Shown: positions 1-6,310 of the stretch, piece by piece | How the letters are laid out: each line of letters starts with the position of its first letter | Position numbering within the stretch: position 1 is the stretch's first letter | Assembly: GCA_030639305.1 (NCBI GenBank) | Contig: DAOWCY010000110.1 | Span: forward strand, 1-23,739 | Direction: 5' to 3' | Length of the DNA: 23,739 nt | Origin: JAGLQA01 sp023135565 | Lineage (GTDB): Bacteria > Acidobacteriota > Aminicenantia > UBA2199 | Program-made: the position numbers and the translations under genes | Notes under the pieces: model-generated | Seen by the model: only the letters and a program-made list of their open reading frames with translations | Databases searched by the model: none | Told to the model about the DNA's origin: nothing

Positions 1-174
1 GGCAATATTGTTGCACACGAAAAGCTATACGAGGAATTATCCGATTGCTTAATCGATCATATTGAAGTGGAAAATCTAGGAAAGTCAGCACGAAAAATGA
101 CATGTCTTGGTGCCAAACAAAAAGAACTTTTAACCAGAGTCAAAAAAAAGGAGCTTATTACGGATTACGTCTAA
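1..174 (+). CDS. C-terminal fragment of an unrecognised protein
   Basis: An open frame runs in from the window edge and ends at TAA 172-174, giving 57 residues with no start inside the window. The peptide is charged and lysine-rich near its end (KKKELITDYV) and contains one cysteine in MTCLGAK. I do not recognise a family. The frame is the only long one here and its composition looks coding, but with no domain the call rests on openness alone. It could be the tail of a mobile-element or regulatory protein. Confidence 0.45.
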   Translation, partial: GNIVAHEKLYEELSDCLIDHIEVENLGKSARKMTCLGAKQKELLTRVKKKELITDYV

Positions 175-569
175 TAATTTTTTTGGAAGGCCGCTGCACA
201 TAAGGGAAGTGGGGATTTAGGTGGTAAACTTGGGATAGAACCGGGTTTTTATTTTTTTGCTCTTTACTGTTTGTTCTCCCTTTTGTCTTTGCAATTCCTA
301 AGAGTAAAAAACACGGCGGGGGGCAGCGCCCCTAATCTATAAAGTCATCCAAAACTTTTTTATTTTATTAGAAAATCTATGCAAAAAGGTAAAAAAAAGG
401 GGACAGGCAATCATGATGCGCCTCACCCGGAGACGAATGAAATTCTTTGCCTCCGGCGGCCCTGCAATACTGTTGCCTTAAGGCTTGGTGTGTTTTGCGA
501 AGCAATAATGGGGGTCCAGGGGGAGCCTCCCCCTGGCCCTCGGAGAGCCACCGGAGGCATCTTTTCTCC
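175..569. repeat. Intergenic repeat-rich stretch with a GGGGGTCCAG hairpin
   Basis: I see no convincing gene here. The stretch holds several degenerate copies of the dispersed repeat. On the minus strand about 448-466 reads GCAGGGCCGCCGGAGGC. About 510-534 carries GTCCAGGGGGAG-C-CTCCCCCTGG, a 10-bp perfect stem, followed by ACCGGAGGCA. Short open frames across it are G+C-rich, proline/arginine-rich and lack SD sites, so I take them as chance frames. Confidence 0.6.
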
Positions 570-1358
570 TTAAAGCAACAGCATTGGGCGGCCCTGCCGG
601 GGGGCGGGTTCGTAGCCGTCTATGATGCCGTCTCCTGTTCCATGCAGTACTACGTCCGGCCCGCATCTATTCGGCAGCATAATAACTTGCTGCACATGTT
701 TGTTTAAAAAGGGATCGGCGGCCCCAGCCCATGCGGGATTGCCGCCCCCGCCCCATGAGGAGCCTGTGGAAGCCGGTAGGGCATGGGGGTATCTCTCGTA
801 AGCTTCCGCCACCGGGCCGTCCCATCTGGTTAAGTAAGCTGTGGCTATATAGATATTCCCCCCCCGGCATTCAGGGTAGTCGAAACCATGATTGGCATTG
901 AGATGTTGTTCGGAGAAATCGGTTTCTTCGCCGGGTAAAAGGCAGGACTCCAGGGAAGCGAAGACGCCGAAAGTCCAGCAGGAACCGCAGTTTCCCTGGT
1001 CTTTTATTGGGGATAATTTGTTGTGTTCCCTCAGGTCGTACCTGGTTGGGTAGGTTTGGTGTACTTTTTCATCTACAGCGCCTTTGATATGGGAGAGGTC
1101 GAGAGGGTGTGGGATCCAACTGTGCAGGTGTTCTTTTTTAGAGGCGGCAGTGGCGGTAGGTGTAGGCGGGTGATTTTTTTTATATTTTAGGAATTCGGGA
1201 TTAAGGGGAGCGAAGCCCGGTTTTTGTTCGTCTGCGGAGGTCTTGTAAAAAACAGGTCCAATAAAAAGCATAAATCCTATAATTAAGCAGGTTATCCGGC
1301 GAATTTTCAAGCAGTTTTGTATACAGGTTTTGGAGTGGTTGGTTAGTTGTTTAATCAT
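570..1358 (-). pseudogene. Papain-family (C1A) cysteine protease, 3'-truncated by repeat DNA
   Basis: This is an exported papain-like protease with its second half missing. The start at 1358 has AGGAG six bases upstream. A hydrophobic signal segment covers residues about 22-37, followed by a proline/threonine-rich propeptide-like stretch (about 45-100). The active-site block KDQGNCGSCWTF gives oxyanion Gln121 and catalytic Cys127. ETDFSEQHL and RGGNIYIATAYL also match the family. After KHVQQVIMLPNR (residue 231) homology stops. The last residues (PAPRQGRPMLLL) are translated from the dispersed intergenic repeat, so the catalytic His and Asn are absent. Residues 199-215 are also a Gly/Trp/Ala-rich insertion. 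The product is very probably inactive. Confidence 0.8.
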
Positions 1359-1387
1359 AGGTATCTCCTGTTTATTGGCATACCGTT

Positions 1388-1416
1388 ATTTTACCGGAAA
1401 CGGTGCGGTTTTTCAA
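1388..1416 (-). promoter_or_regulatory. Sigma-70-like promoter of the papain-like gene
   Basis: On the minus strand TTGAAA (1411-1416) and TAAAAT (1388-1393) are separated by exactly 17 bases. Each box matches the consensus at five of six positions. The -10 box ends about 30 bases before the ATG at 1358. Confidence 0.6.
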
Positions 1417-1803
1417 CTGCGGGTTATCAATAAAGCAGCACCTCGTCATTTTGACCGGCTCTTTCCAAATTCGCTTTTGGTATTTGCCAAATGTCGTATG
1501 TTTATGGTAAAATAAAAACTTAGGTAATGTTTGTGCGTCTGTCGCTGTATGATGAATGGCCTGAATTCGGGCGCTGACCCGCGGCCCCAAAAAATGAACG
1601 AAACGAGTGCCTCACGATTAGAAAACCTTCAAAAGAAACAAGGTTTTCGCACGATAGTAGTTTAGAGGAATAGCCGCCCTTCCTTTTAGTAATCGATAAA
1701 CGTTTCTCTAAGACGATCTTGTAAAAGCCGTTTTGCCGAAAACGCTTTATTGTCGGCGATCTATGGAACCTTCGAGGACTTAACTCGATACGAGGTAATT
1801 AGT
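1417..1803. other. Intergenic stretch with one strong hairpin at 1621-1648
   Basis: I see no gene here. GAAAACCTT (1621-1629) and AAGGTTTTC (1640-1648) form a perfect 9-bp stem with a 10-base A-rich loop. It is followed by GCACGATAG and not by a T-run, so it is not an ordinary terminator. It lies about 155 bases upstream of the STAS-like gene. No clear promoter was found in front of that gene. Confidence 0.4.
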
Positions 1804-2202
1804 ATGACAGAAAAAATAATCGAAACAAGAGTGTCGAAGACCTGGTTGGGCGACGACGGTATCCTGCGGGAATCACTCTTTCGCGGCGCCGGGGTGACCT
1901 TAGATGATATGAAAGAGATCATCGCGGCCCAGTTTGAATTTACGAAAGAAAAAAAAGTCCCTCTCTTAGTGGATATGAGAACGATAAAATCAACAACTCG
2001 TGATGCAAGAGTATATGCTTCAAGTGAGAAAACCGAGGACGCGGTTTCCGCTGTTGCCCTCTTAGTCAGTTCGCCTGTCAGCAAAGTTCTGGGGAATTTT
2101 TTCATCGGGGTTAATAAACCACCATATCCACGTAAGCTGTTCACTTCTGAAACCAATGCTGTCGAGTGGTTGAAAAAATTTCTGCCGCGGGATCCGGGAT
2201 AA
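1804..2202 (+). CDS. STAS/SpoIIAA-like small regulatory protein (DUF7793-like)
   Basis: This is a 132-residue soluble protein of the type found next to SpoIIE-like phosphatases or sensor kinases. I recall it as resembling the DUF7793/STAS-like group, which I could not check by search. Visible features are an N-terminal KTWLGDDGILRESL strand pair, a central KKVPLLVDMRTIKS (the buried strand-turn where SpoIIAA-type proteins carry their regulatory site), SAVALLVSSPVSKVLGNFFIG, and a C-terminal ETNAVEWLKKFL helix. I chose ATG 1804 over the in-frame ATG at 1750 because AGGTAAT lies just upstream of 1804 and the extra 18 residues look non-coding. It converges on a remnant of a SpoIIE-type phosphatase gene, a plausible former partner. 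No membrane segment is seen. Confidence 0.65.
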   Translation: MTEKIIETRVSKTWLGDDGILRESLFRGAGVTLDDMKEIIAAQFEFTKEKKVPLLVDMRTIKSTTRDARVYASSEKTEDAVSAVALLVSSPVSKVLGNFFIGVNKPPYPRKLFTSETNAVEWLKKFLPRDPG

Positions 2203-2214
2203 TCTCCGGGATTG

Positions 2215-2490
2215 TCTCAACTCGCAGTTGTCGCTTCCCGGTTTCAAATCGAAAATTCCATATACGGTGGTGACAAACCGCTCTTTCTCTATGCTGCGGG
2301 TTAATATGTTATTGGCTGCCGGCAGCAGTTCCCGGGGCGCGGCGCTTGCTTTCGCTAAAGACTCGAATATCCCTTTTACTTCCGCCATGATAAAGGCGGC
2401 GGAAATACCTTTGCCCGACACATCGGCCATGACGAATCCCAACCGGCCCGGCGCTGCGGCTGAACGCCGAAAGCTGCCCCTATAACTCAA
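2215..2490 (-). pseudogene. Remnant of a SpoIIE/RsbU-type PP2C phosphatase domain
   Basis: The minus strand encodes GRLGFVMADVSGKGISAAFIM, the hallmark metal-binding (D-x-S-x-K-G) segment of SpoIIE-type serine phosphatases. It continues with EVKGIFESLA, RELLPAANNIL and RFVTTVYGIFDL. The preceding GGDYYD-type strand and the later RAGH-type segment are both missing. Upstream of the homology the frame reads through sequence resembling intergenic repeat (GCCGAAAGCTG on the plus strand), and downstream the frame is lost near 2215. About 75 of roughly 200 residues survive. Such phosphatases normally act on STAS-domain antagonists, which fits the convergent STAS-like gene next door. Confidence 0.7.
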
Positions 2491-2539
2491 GAGAAAGAGG
2501 GACGCTTTGAGCCGATACTGTTCGCGTTCCCTTGTTCGT

Positions 2540-3067
2540 CTACACGGGAATTACGTTTAATGAAGGTGTATCCAAATTCATATACCGTGCCTCGGGATCA
2601 TTAGAATCTAACTCAAGTATTAACCTGTACTTATACAAACCAATAGGCAAGTCCCATAAGACCGTCCCAGCCCAATAATAATAAACAGGCGTTTCTTTAG
2701 AACGTATTTTGTCAGGCCCGCCAAAAATCTTGAGGTCGCTGCACACCTTGTGGTCAGCGACTTCCTCGCCGTCTTCGCTCAAAAAAACGATATTGTTAAT
2801 CTTTACCATCGGCGGCCATGAGCCATCCAATCTCCTATCCATATCCATGGGATAGATTATCCAATTGAGGGTCTGGCCCTGCTTACAGGTCGTTTCCAGG
2901 TGAGCTGTTCCCCGACCTTCGCTATCCAGGCTATTGTCCATCATGTAAACACTGCCTTCCAGGCTCTTCGATGCAATAGCTTTATGAACATCGACGAATA
3001 TCACGAGATTAAGTTGTACTGAATTGAACTGCCCATGTTTGGTCTTTTTTGAAAGTTTATCTGACAT
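2540..3067 (-). CDS. AidA/PixA-like protein 1 (inclusion body protein family)
   Basis: This is a 175-residue member of the AidA/PixA family, small soluble beta-rich proteins. Known relatives are quorum-regulated AidA and the PixA inclusion protein of Xenorhabdus; their biochemical role is unsettled. The family pattern is visible: a hydrophobic first strand with Asp (LNLVIFVDVHKAI), GSVYMMDN, G-x-G-x-A-x-L, a Trp strand (LNWIIYPMD), and a late aromatic strand YYYWAGTVLWDLP followed by YKYRLILEL. A 16-residue polar N-terminal extension is unique to this copy. ATG 3067 is preceded by GGAGG seven bases upstream. It is the last gene of the operon and most similar to the copy at 4540-4968, with which it also shares its upstream leader. 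Confidence 0.72.
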   Translation of the reverse strand: MSDKLSKKTKHGQFNSVQLNLVIFVDVHKAIASKSLEGSVYMMDNSLDSEGRGTAHLETTCKQGQTLNWIIYPMDMDRRLDGSWPPMVKINNIVFLSEDGEEVADHKVCSDLKIFGGPDKIRSKETPVYYYWAGTVLWDLPIGLYKYRLILELDSNDPEARYMNLDTPSLNVIPV

Positions 3068-3085
3068 GGTTTTTCCTCCGTTTGT

Positions 3086-3124
3086 TTAATCGTCAGCTGG
3101 TTCTATACCGGCTGCTCCAGCCAT
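3086..3124 (-). other. Degenerate leader ORF upstream of AidA/PixA-like gene 1
   Basis: This is a 12-codon frame within a leader homologous to the end of the 44-codon ORF at 4962-5096. In register, the leaders share W-x-x-R-F, then G-x-x-G-x-E, and at DNA level ATTAAAC and GGAGGAAAA directly before the next ATG. Here the frame is cut by an early stop and no SD precedes it. I read it as a decayed copy. Confidence 0.4.
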
Positions 3125-3143
3125 AAAACGTCCCAGCCACGTT

Positions 3144-3548
3144 TTAATTAGTTAAGCGCCCGATAAGGTAGGGCGGGTTAGGGGTCAACAACTCCTTATC
3201 TCGATTCCCCACTTTAATCTTGAGGTTGTAAGGAACGGCTTTGAGATTCTTTTTGACCCTGCCGACCCAGAAGGTGATATCAGTACCTTCGTAAGGCTTC
3301 TGTTTCGGCTCGCAATATTCCTTTTCAATTTCGATCCCCGTGATGCTTGCATAGGCTTCAGGTTCTAAAGCCTGGACAATCCAGACCAATATATCTCCTT
3401 CTTCCACCATCGTTTTCAGGACCCCAGTACCCTCATCAGTGGAACCGTTGGCCTTATTGTTGTCTATCATATAGATGTTCTTGCTCAAAGTACCGCTCGC
3501 AAAAACTCCGACTATATCCACCACAGTGATTATTGATATTGTTTTCAT
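3144..3548 (-). CDS. AidA/PixA-like protein 2
   Basis: This is the minimal copy of the AidA/PixA set, at 134 residues. It has ISIITVVDIVGVFASG, NIYMIDN, G-T-G-V-L, a Trp strand ILVWIVQAL, and the late strand DITFWVGRVKKNL before YNLKIKVGN. These positions coincide with the other three copies, so homology is clear although identity is low. ATG 3548 follows GGAGG by eight bases. There is no signal peptide or membrane segment, so the protein should stay in the cytoplasm unless carried out by other means. Gaps of about 75 bases to both neighbours and shared direction place it in the same operon. Function is unknown beyond family membership. Confidence 0.72.
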   Translation of the reverse strand: MKTISIITVVDIVGVFASGTLSKNIYMIDNNKANGSTDEGTGVLKTMVEEGDILVWIVQALEPEAYASITGIEIEKEYCEPKQKPYEGTDITFWVGRVKKNLKAVPYNLKIKVGNRDKELLTPNPPYLIGRLTN

Positions 3549-3621
3549 TGTCTAACCTCCATGACTTTTCGTTGAAACAGCATCATAAAACCATTCTTTG
3601 TGTCCCGCTCTATGCCGCGGT

Positions 3622-4425
3622 CTACAAAATCGGGAGCATTCCCACAGCTCCATTAGTGAAGGCATTATTTTTGGGCACATTTGTGACTTTAATGTGCGAT
3701 TCATAGGTCATATTTATCGGCTCCCATACCGGTTCTCCTAAAAAATTGGAGAGCTTATATAATGTGATATGCATGGTGTAGGCAAATGTCCCCACTTTAT
3801 TCGTATCGGCGGTCGCACTCCAGTACCAGCCGTCTTTAATTGAAATAGGAGTTCCATATTGAGCTGGGAAAATTACCCCTTTATCGACTGCTTCACCAGT
3901 GATATCATCAATTTGCGGAATGAAATGACTGAGTTCGGATGTTGTCCCTTCACCTTCCCTGAAAGGTTCACCCATGACATTCATCACTTTAAGCCCGGTA
4001 TGCTTAACATTACCACGGGTATCTTTAACTTTACCCAGGCTGCAAATATTTTTCGTGATGTTTTGAAGATTCGTGTGGATATCCTTGATTCCTTTTTTGT
4101 CCTCCCCGGCTTCTTTAAGTCTCTGGGGGAGGTCCTTGAACTCCTTGATTTCACTTATTCTCGATTTTTCGACATGAAAGCTCTTAGGAAGGGATGACGG
4201 CAGAGAGCCAATCACGGCTGGTGTCCAATTCAATATCTGCTCATCAGCCTGTGTGCCGTCAAGCCAATGGGCGCCATTGATAGCAGAAACCAGGTGGCCG
4301 GTACCTTCACCGATCGACCCCTCATTCCTCAGGTTATCGATCATGTAAATATTTCCTTCTAATGTGTTGGCATTAATAGCCGCTTGAACATCGATCAACA
4401 CAATTATTGTTATTTCTTGTCTCAT
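3622..4425 (-). CDS. AidA/PixA-like protein 3 with a large central insertion
   Basis: This 267-residue copy is twice the length of its paralogues. The N-terminal part (ITIIVLIDVQAAI, GNIYMIDN, GEGTGHL, ILNWTPAV; residues 5-71) and the C-terminal part (GWYWSATADT, FAYTMHITLY; residues 199-223) match the family. Between them, residues about 73-190 form an extra segment. It begins with a lysine/glutamate-rich, probably helical stretch (about 86-126) and contains a single Cys. I chose ATG 4425, not the in-frame ATG at 4482, because AAAGGAGG lies seven bases upstream and the extra 19 residues have no family match. It follows a 28-codon small ORF with a 17-base gap. Whether the insertion is a separate domain cannot be told from sequence alone. 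Confidence 0.7.
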   Translation of the reverse strand: MRQEITIIVLIDVQAAINANTLEGNIYMIDNLRNEGSIGEGTGHLVSAINGAHWLDGTQADEQILNWTPAVIGSLPSSLPKSFHVEKSRISEIKEFKDLPQRLKEAGEDKKGIKDIHTNLQNITKNICSLGKVKDTRGNVKHTGLKVMNVMGEPFREGEGTTSELSHFIPQIDDITGEAVDKGVIFPAQYGTPISIKDGWYWSATADTNKVGTFAYTMHITLYKLSNFLGEPVWEPINMTYESHIKVTNVPKNNAFTNGAVGMLPIL

Positions 4426-4442
4426 GTGGTCCTCCTTTCTCC

Positions 4443-4529
4443 TTAGTTTGAAACAATCTTTACTGGAAACGACCCGGGCCAAACCGGCATAAAGCGTAGG
4501 GCCTGTTCGCGTTTTTTATTCGTCTTCAT
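4443..4529 (-). CDS. Putative 28-residue small ORF upstream of AidA/PixA-like gene 3
   Basis: ATG 4529 lies ten bases after the stop of the preceding AidA/PixA-like gene, and the frame ends 17 bases before the next one. It has no good SD of its own, so it would depend on translational coupling. Its second half (RFMPVWPGSFPVKIV) lines up with RFVTGEPGRESQVIKL of the 44-residue ORF at 4962-5096: R-F, a shared P-G and a hydrophobic V-rich end. That similarity in matching operon positions is the main support. It might instead be a duplicated untranslated leader. Confidence 0.35.
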   Translation of the reverse strand: MKTNKKREQALRFMPVWPGSFPVKIVSN

Positions 4530-4539
4530 TTGTCTTCGG

Positions 4540-4968
4540 TTAGATTCGCACTAATGAAGGCGTATCCGTATACATAATACTATTCTTGCCCTCTCCCATC
4601 TGGATCTCCAGCCTGTACCTGTACGGCAAGCCCGGTACCATGTACCATGGCACAATCCCGGTCCAAGAATTCAAAGTGGGCATATCGAGTACAGTACGCA
4701 TACAGTTATTCTTGTGTTTGACGTTACTGTTATTGTCGGTGCCGATAAAGGTTATATTTTTTATCATTGCCTGCGTCTGCAAATCAATCGGATAGATCAC
4801 CCACTGGATAACCTGCCCGGGATGGCACAAAGTGGACAGGTTAGCTGTTCCCTGACCGGAGCCGGTACAGGGACTATTATCCATCAGGAAAATGTTGTCG
4901 TTAAGCTTTCCGTCTGAAAACGCCCCAATAGAATCGACAGCTACTACTATGTTAATATATCTCAGCAT
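4540..4968 (-). CDS. AidA/PixA-like protein 4 (first of the tandem set)
   Basis: This 142-residue AidA/PixA-like protein has INIVVAVDSIGAFSDG, NIFLMDN, G-x-G-T-A-x-L, the Trp strand VIQWVIYPIDL, LNSWTGIVPWYMVPG and YRYRLEIQMG, and ends in YTDTPSLVRI. The last motif recurs as NLDTPSLNVIPV in copy 1, so these two are the closest pair. ATG 4968 follows AGGAGG by seven to eight bases and overlaps the stop of the 44-codon ORF, which indicates translational coupling. Three cysteines are present. No secretion signal is seen. Confidence 0.72.
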   Translation of the reverse strand: MLRYINIVVAVDSIGAFSDGKLNDNIFLMDNSPCTGSGQGTANLSTLCHPGQVIQWVIYPIDLQTQAMIKNITFIGTDNNSNVKHKNNCMRTVLDMPTLNSWTGIVPWYMVPGLPYRYRLEIQMGEGKNSIMYTDTPSLVRI

Positions 4969-5096
4969 GATTTTCCTCCTATTAGTTTAATTACCTGTGA
5001 TTCTCTACCGGGCTCCCCGGTTACAAAACGCCTGGTCCATTTTTCAACGGACGAAGCGTCCCTACCGACAGGGCCGGGAGAGTAAGATATCTTCAT
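4962..5096 (-). CDS. Putative 44-residue small protein coupled to AidA/PixA-like gene 4
   Basis: This short ORF sits between the aminotransferase and the AidA/PixA-like tandem. ATG 5096 follows AAAGGAGG at ideal spacing (seven bases after GGAGG), one of the best SD sites in the window. Its TGA overlaps the ATG of the next gene by seven bases. The peptide starts MKISYSPGPVGRD, has a W-T-R-R-F core (residues 20-24) and ends IGGKSC. A related segment recurs upstream of two other copies (about 4443-4529 and 3086-3124). It has no signal peptide or membrane segment. It may be a real small protein, a modified-peptide precursor, or a leader controlling the genes behind it; sequence alone does not decide. 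I do not recognise a family. Confidence 0.55.
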   Translation of the reverse strand: MKISYSPGPVGRDASSVEKWTRRFVTGEPGRESQVIKLIGGKSC

Positions 5097-5110
5097 TATT
5101 CGACCTCCTT

Positions 5111-6295
5111 TCAACAAACGGGTTTACCCCGTAAAAATTGACACATTCGCTCCAAAGCTACCTGGAGAAGTTCATAGCTGCTGCTGTAGGAAATACGGAT
5201 GTGCCGCCGGTCCCACGGCGCGACCGCAATATGAGCCTGTTCCAGCAAATCGTCCGTTAGCTGGTAAGCGCTTTTATTCAGCCCGGAAACATCGACATAA
5301 ACATACATTGCCCCTTGTGGACGTGGGAAGGAAATCCCGGGAATATCCCGCAGTTGTTCGATCACGAGCAAACGACGCCGGTTAAACTCTTCAACCATCT
5401 CGCGCACACACGTTTGAGGCCCCTCGATGGCGGCAACGCCCCCCCACTGGGCGAAAGAATTTGTACACACCACCGAATACTGGTGAATACGAATAAGGGC
5501 CTGGATTAGTTGAGCATCGGCGGCAGCATAGCCCAGGCGCCAACCGGTCATGGCATAGCTTTTGGAAAAACCGTTAAGGGTTATTGTCCGGGAGCGCATG
5601 CCGGATAAGCTGGCAATGCTGATATGCCGACGATTATCGTAAATAAACTTCTCATAAATCTCGTCCGCCATCACCAATAGATTATTTTCAATCGAGAAAT
5701 CGGCCAAATCCCGTAAAACGCTCTCACTCAAAACCACGCCGGTCGGATTCCCCGGGGTGGTCACTACAAGCATTCGAGTCCGTTTGCTCAGCCTGGCTTC
5801 TAAATCGGCCCGAGCCGGCTGATATTCATTTTCAGCGCAAACAGGCACCGGCACCGGTATCGCTCCCGCCATATGGGCCGCCATCACATAACAAGGAAAC
5901 AACGGCTCCAGGATGAGCACTTCGTCACCAGGGTTGAGCAGCGCCATCATCGACATCATGATACCCTCCGATACCCCCACCGTGACGATAATTTCAGTTT
6001 TGGAATCATAGTCCAAATGATTGTCATGTTTCAACTTTCGGGCAATAGCTTCCCGCAGAGGGAGGATACCGAAGTTCGAAGTATAATGTACCTGTCCATC
6101 GTCAATAGCCCCTAAACCAGCTTGCTTGATGTGCCCCGGAGTATCGAAATTAGGATGACCGGCTTCTAAATGAATGACTGGAGTTCCTTCCCGCTCCAGG
6201 CAATTCACTTGTTCAAGGATAGTTCGAATACCGGAAAAGGGTATCCGGTTCATTCGCTCCGCACTTTGCTGCATGGTATATTTTTTCCTTAACAT
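5111..6295 (-). CDS. Class I/II PLP-dependent aminotransferase
   Basis: This is a 394-residue fold-type I aminotransferase of the AspC/aromatic type, the usual length for the family. It should exchange an amino group between an amino acid and a 2-oxo acid. Visible residues are HYTSNFG near residue 70, PGNPTG (Asn183), ADEIY (Asp211, binding the PLP ring nitrogen), FSKSYAMTGWRLGY (Lys245, Schiff base) and HIRISYSSS (Arg367, substrate carboxylate). The specific substrate cannot be assigned. An alternative start at ATG 6274 has AAGGA about 11 bases upstream, while the 6295 start has only AAAGAG, so the true start may be seven codons in. It follows the adenylating enzyme by 15 bases and precedes the 44-codon ORF by 14, so it is inside the operon. 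Confidence 0.88.
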   Translation of the reverse strand: MLRKKYTMQQSAERMNRIPFSGIRTILEQVNCLEREGTPVIHLEAGHPNFDTPGHIKQAGLGAIDDGQVHYTSNFGILPLREAIARKLKHDNHLDYDSKTEIIVTVGVSEGIMMSMMALLNPGDEVLILEPLFPCYVMAAHMAGAIPVPVPVCAENEYQPARADLEARLSKRTRMLVVTTPGNPTGVVLSESVLRDLADFSIENNLLVMADEIYEKFIYDNRRHISIASLSGMRSRTITLNGFSKSYAMTGWRLGYAAADAQLIQALIRIHQYSVVCTNSFAQWGGVAAIEGPQTCVREMVEEFNRRRLLVIEQLRDIPGISFPRPQGAMYVYVDVSGLNKSAYQLTDDLLEQAHIAVAPWDRRHIRISYSSSYELLQVALERMCQFLRGKPVC

Positions 6296-6310
6296 ATCGT
6301 TAAATACTCT

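Noticed and set aside
447..707. Open frame of 86 codons on the plus strand over the protease 3' end
   Set aside because: Composition is that of the G+C-rich repeats, there is no SD, and it overlaps the better-supported papain-like gene.
3552..3653. 33-codon frame upstream of AidA/PixA-like gene 2 with an E-W-F segment
   Set aside because: It overlaps the end of the preceding gene, has no SD and does not align with the R-F...P-G pattern of the other two small ORFs.
3859..4197. Antisense 112-codon frame inside AidA/PixA-like gene 3
   Set aside because: It is a shadow of the insertion-bearing gene on the other strand with no SD or recognisable family.
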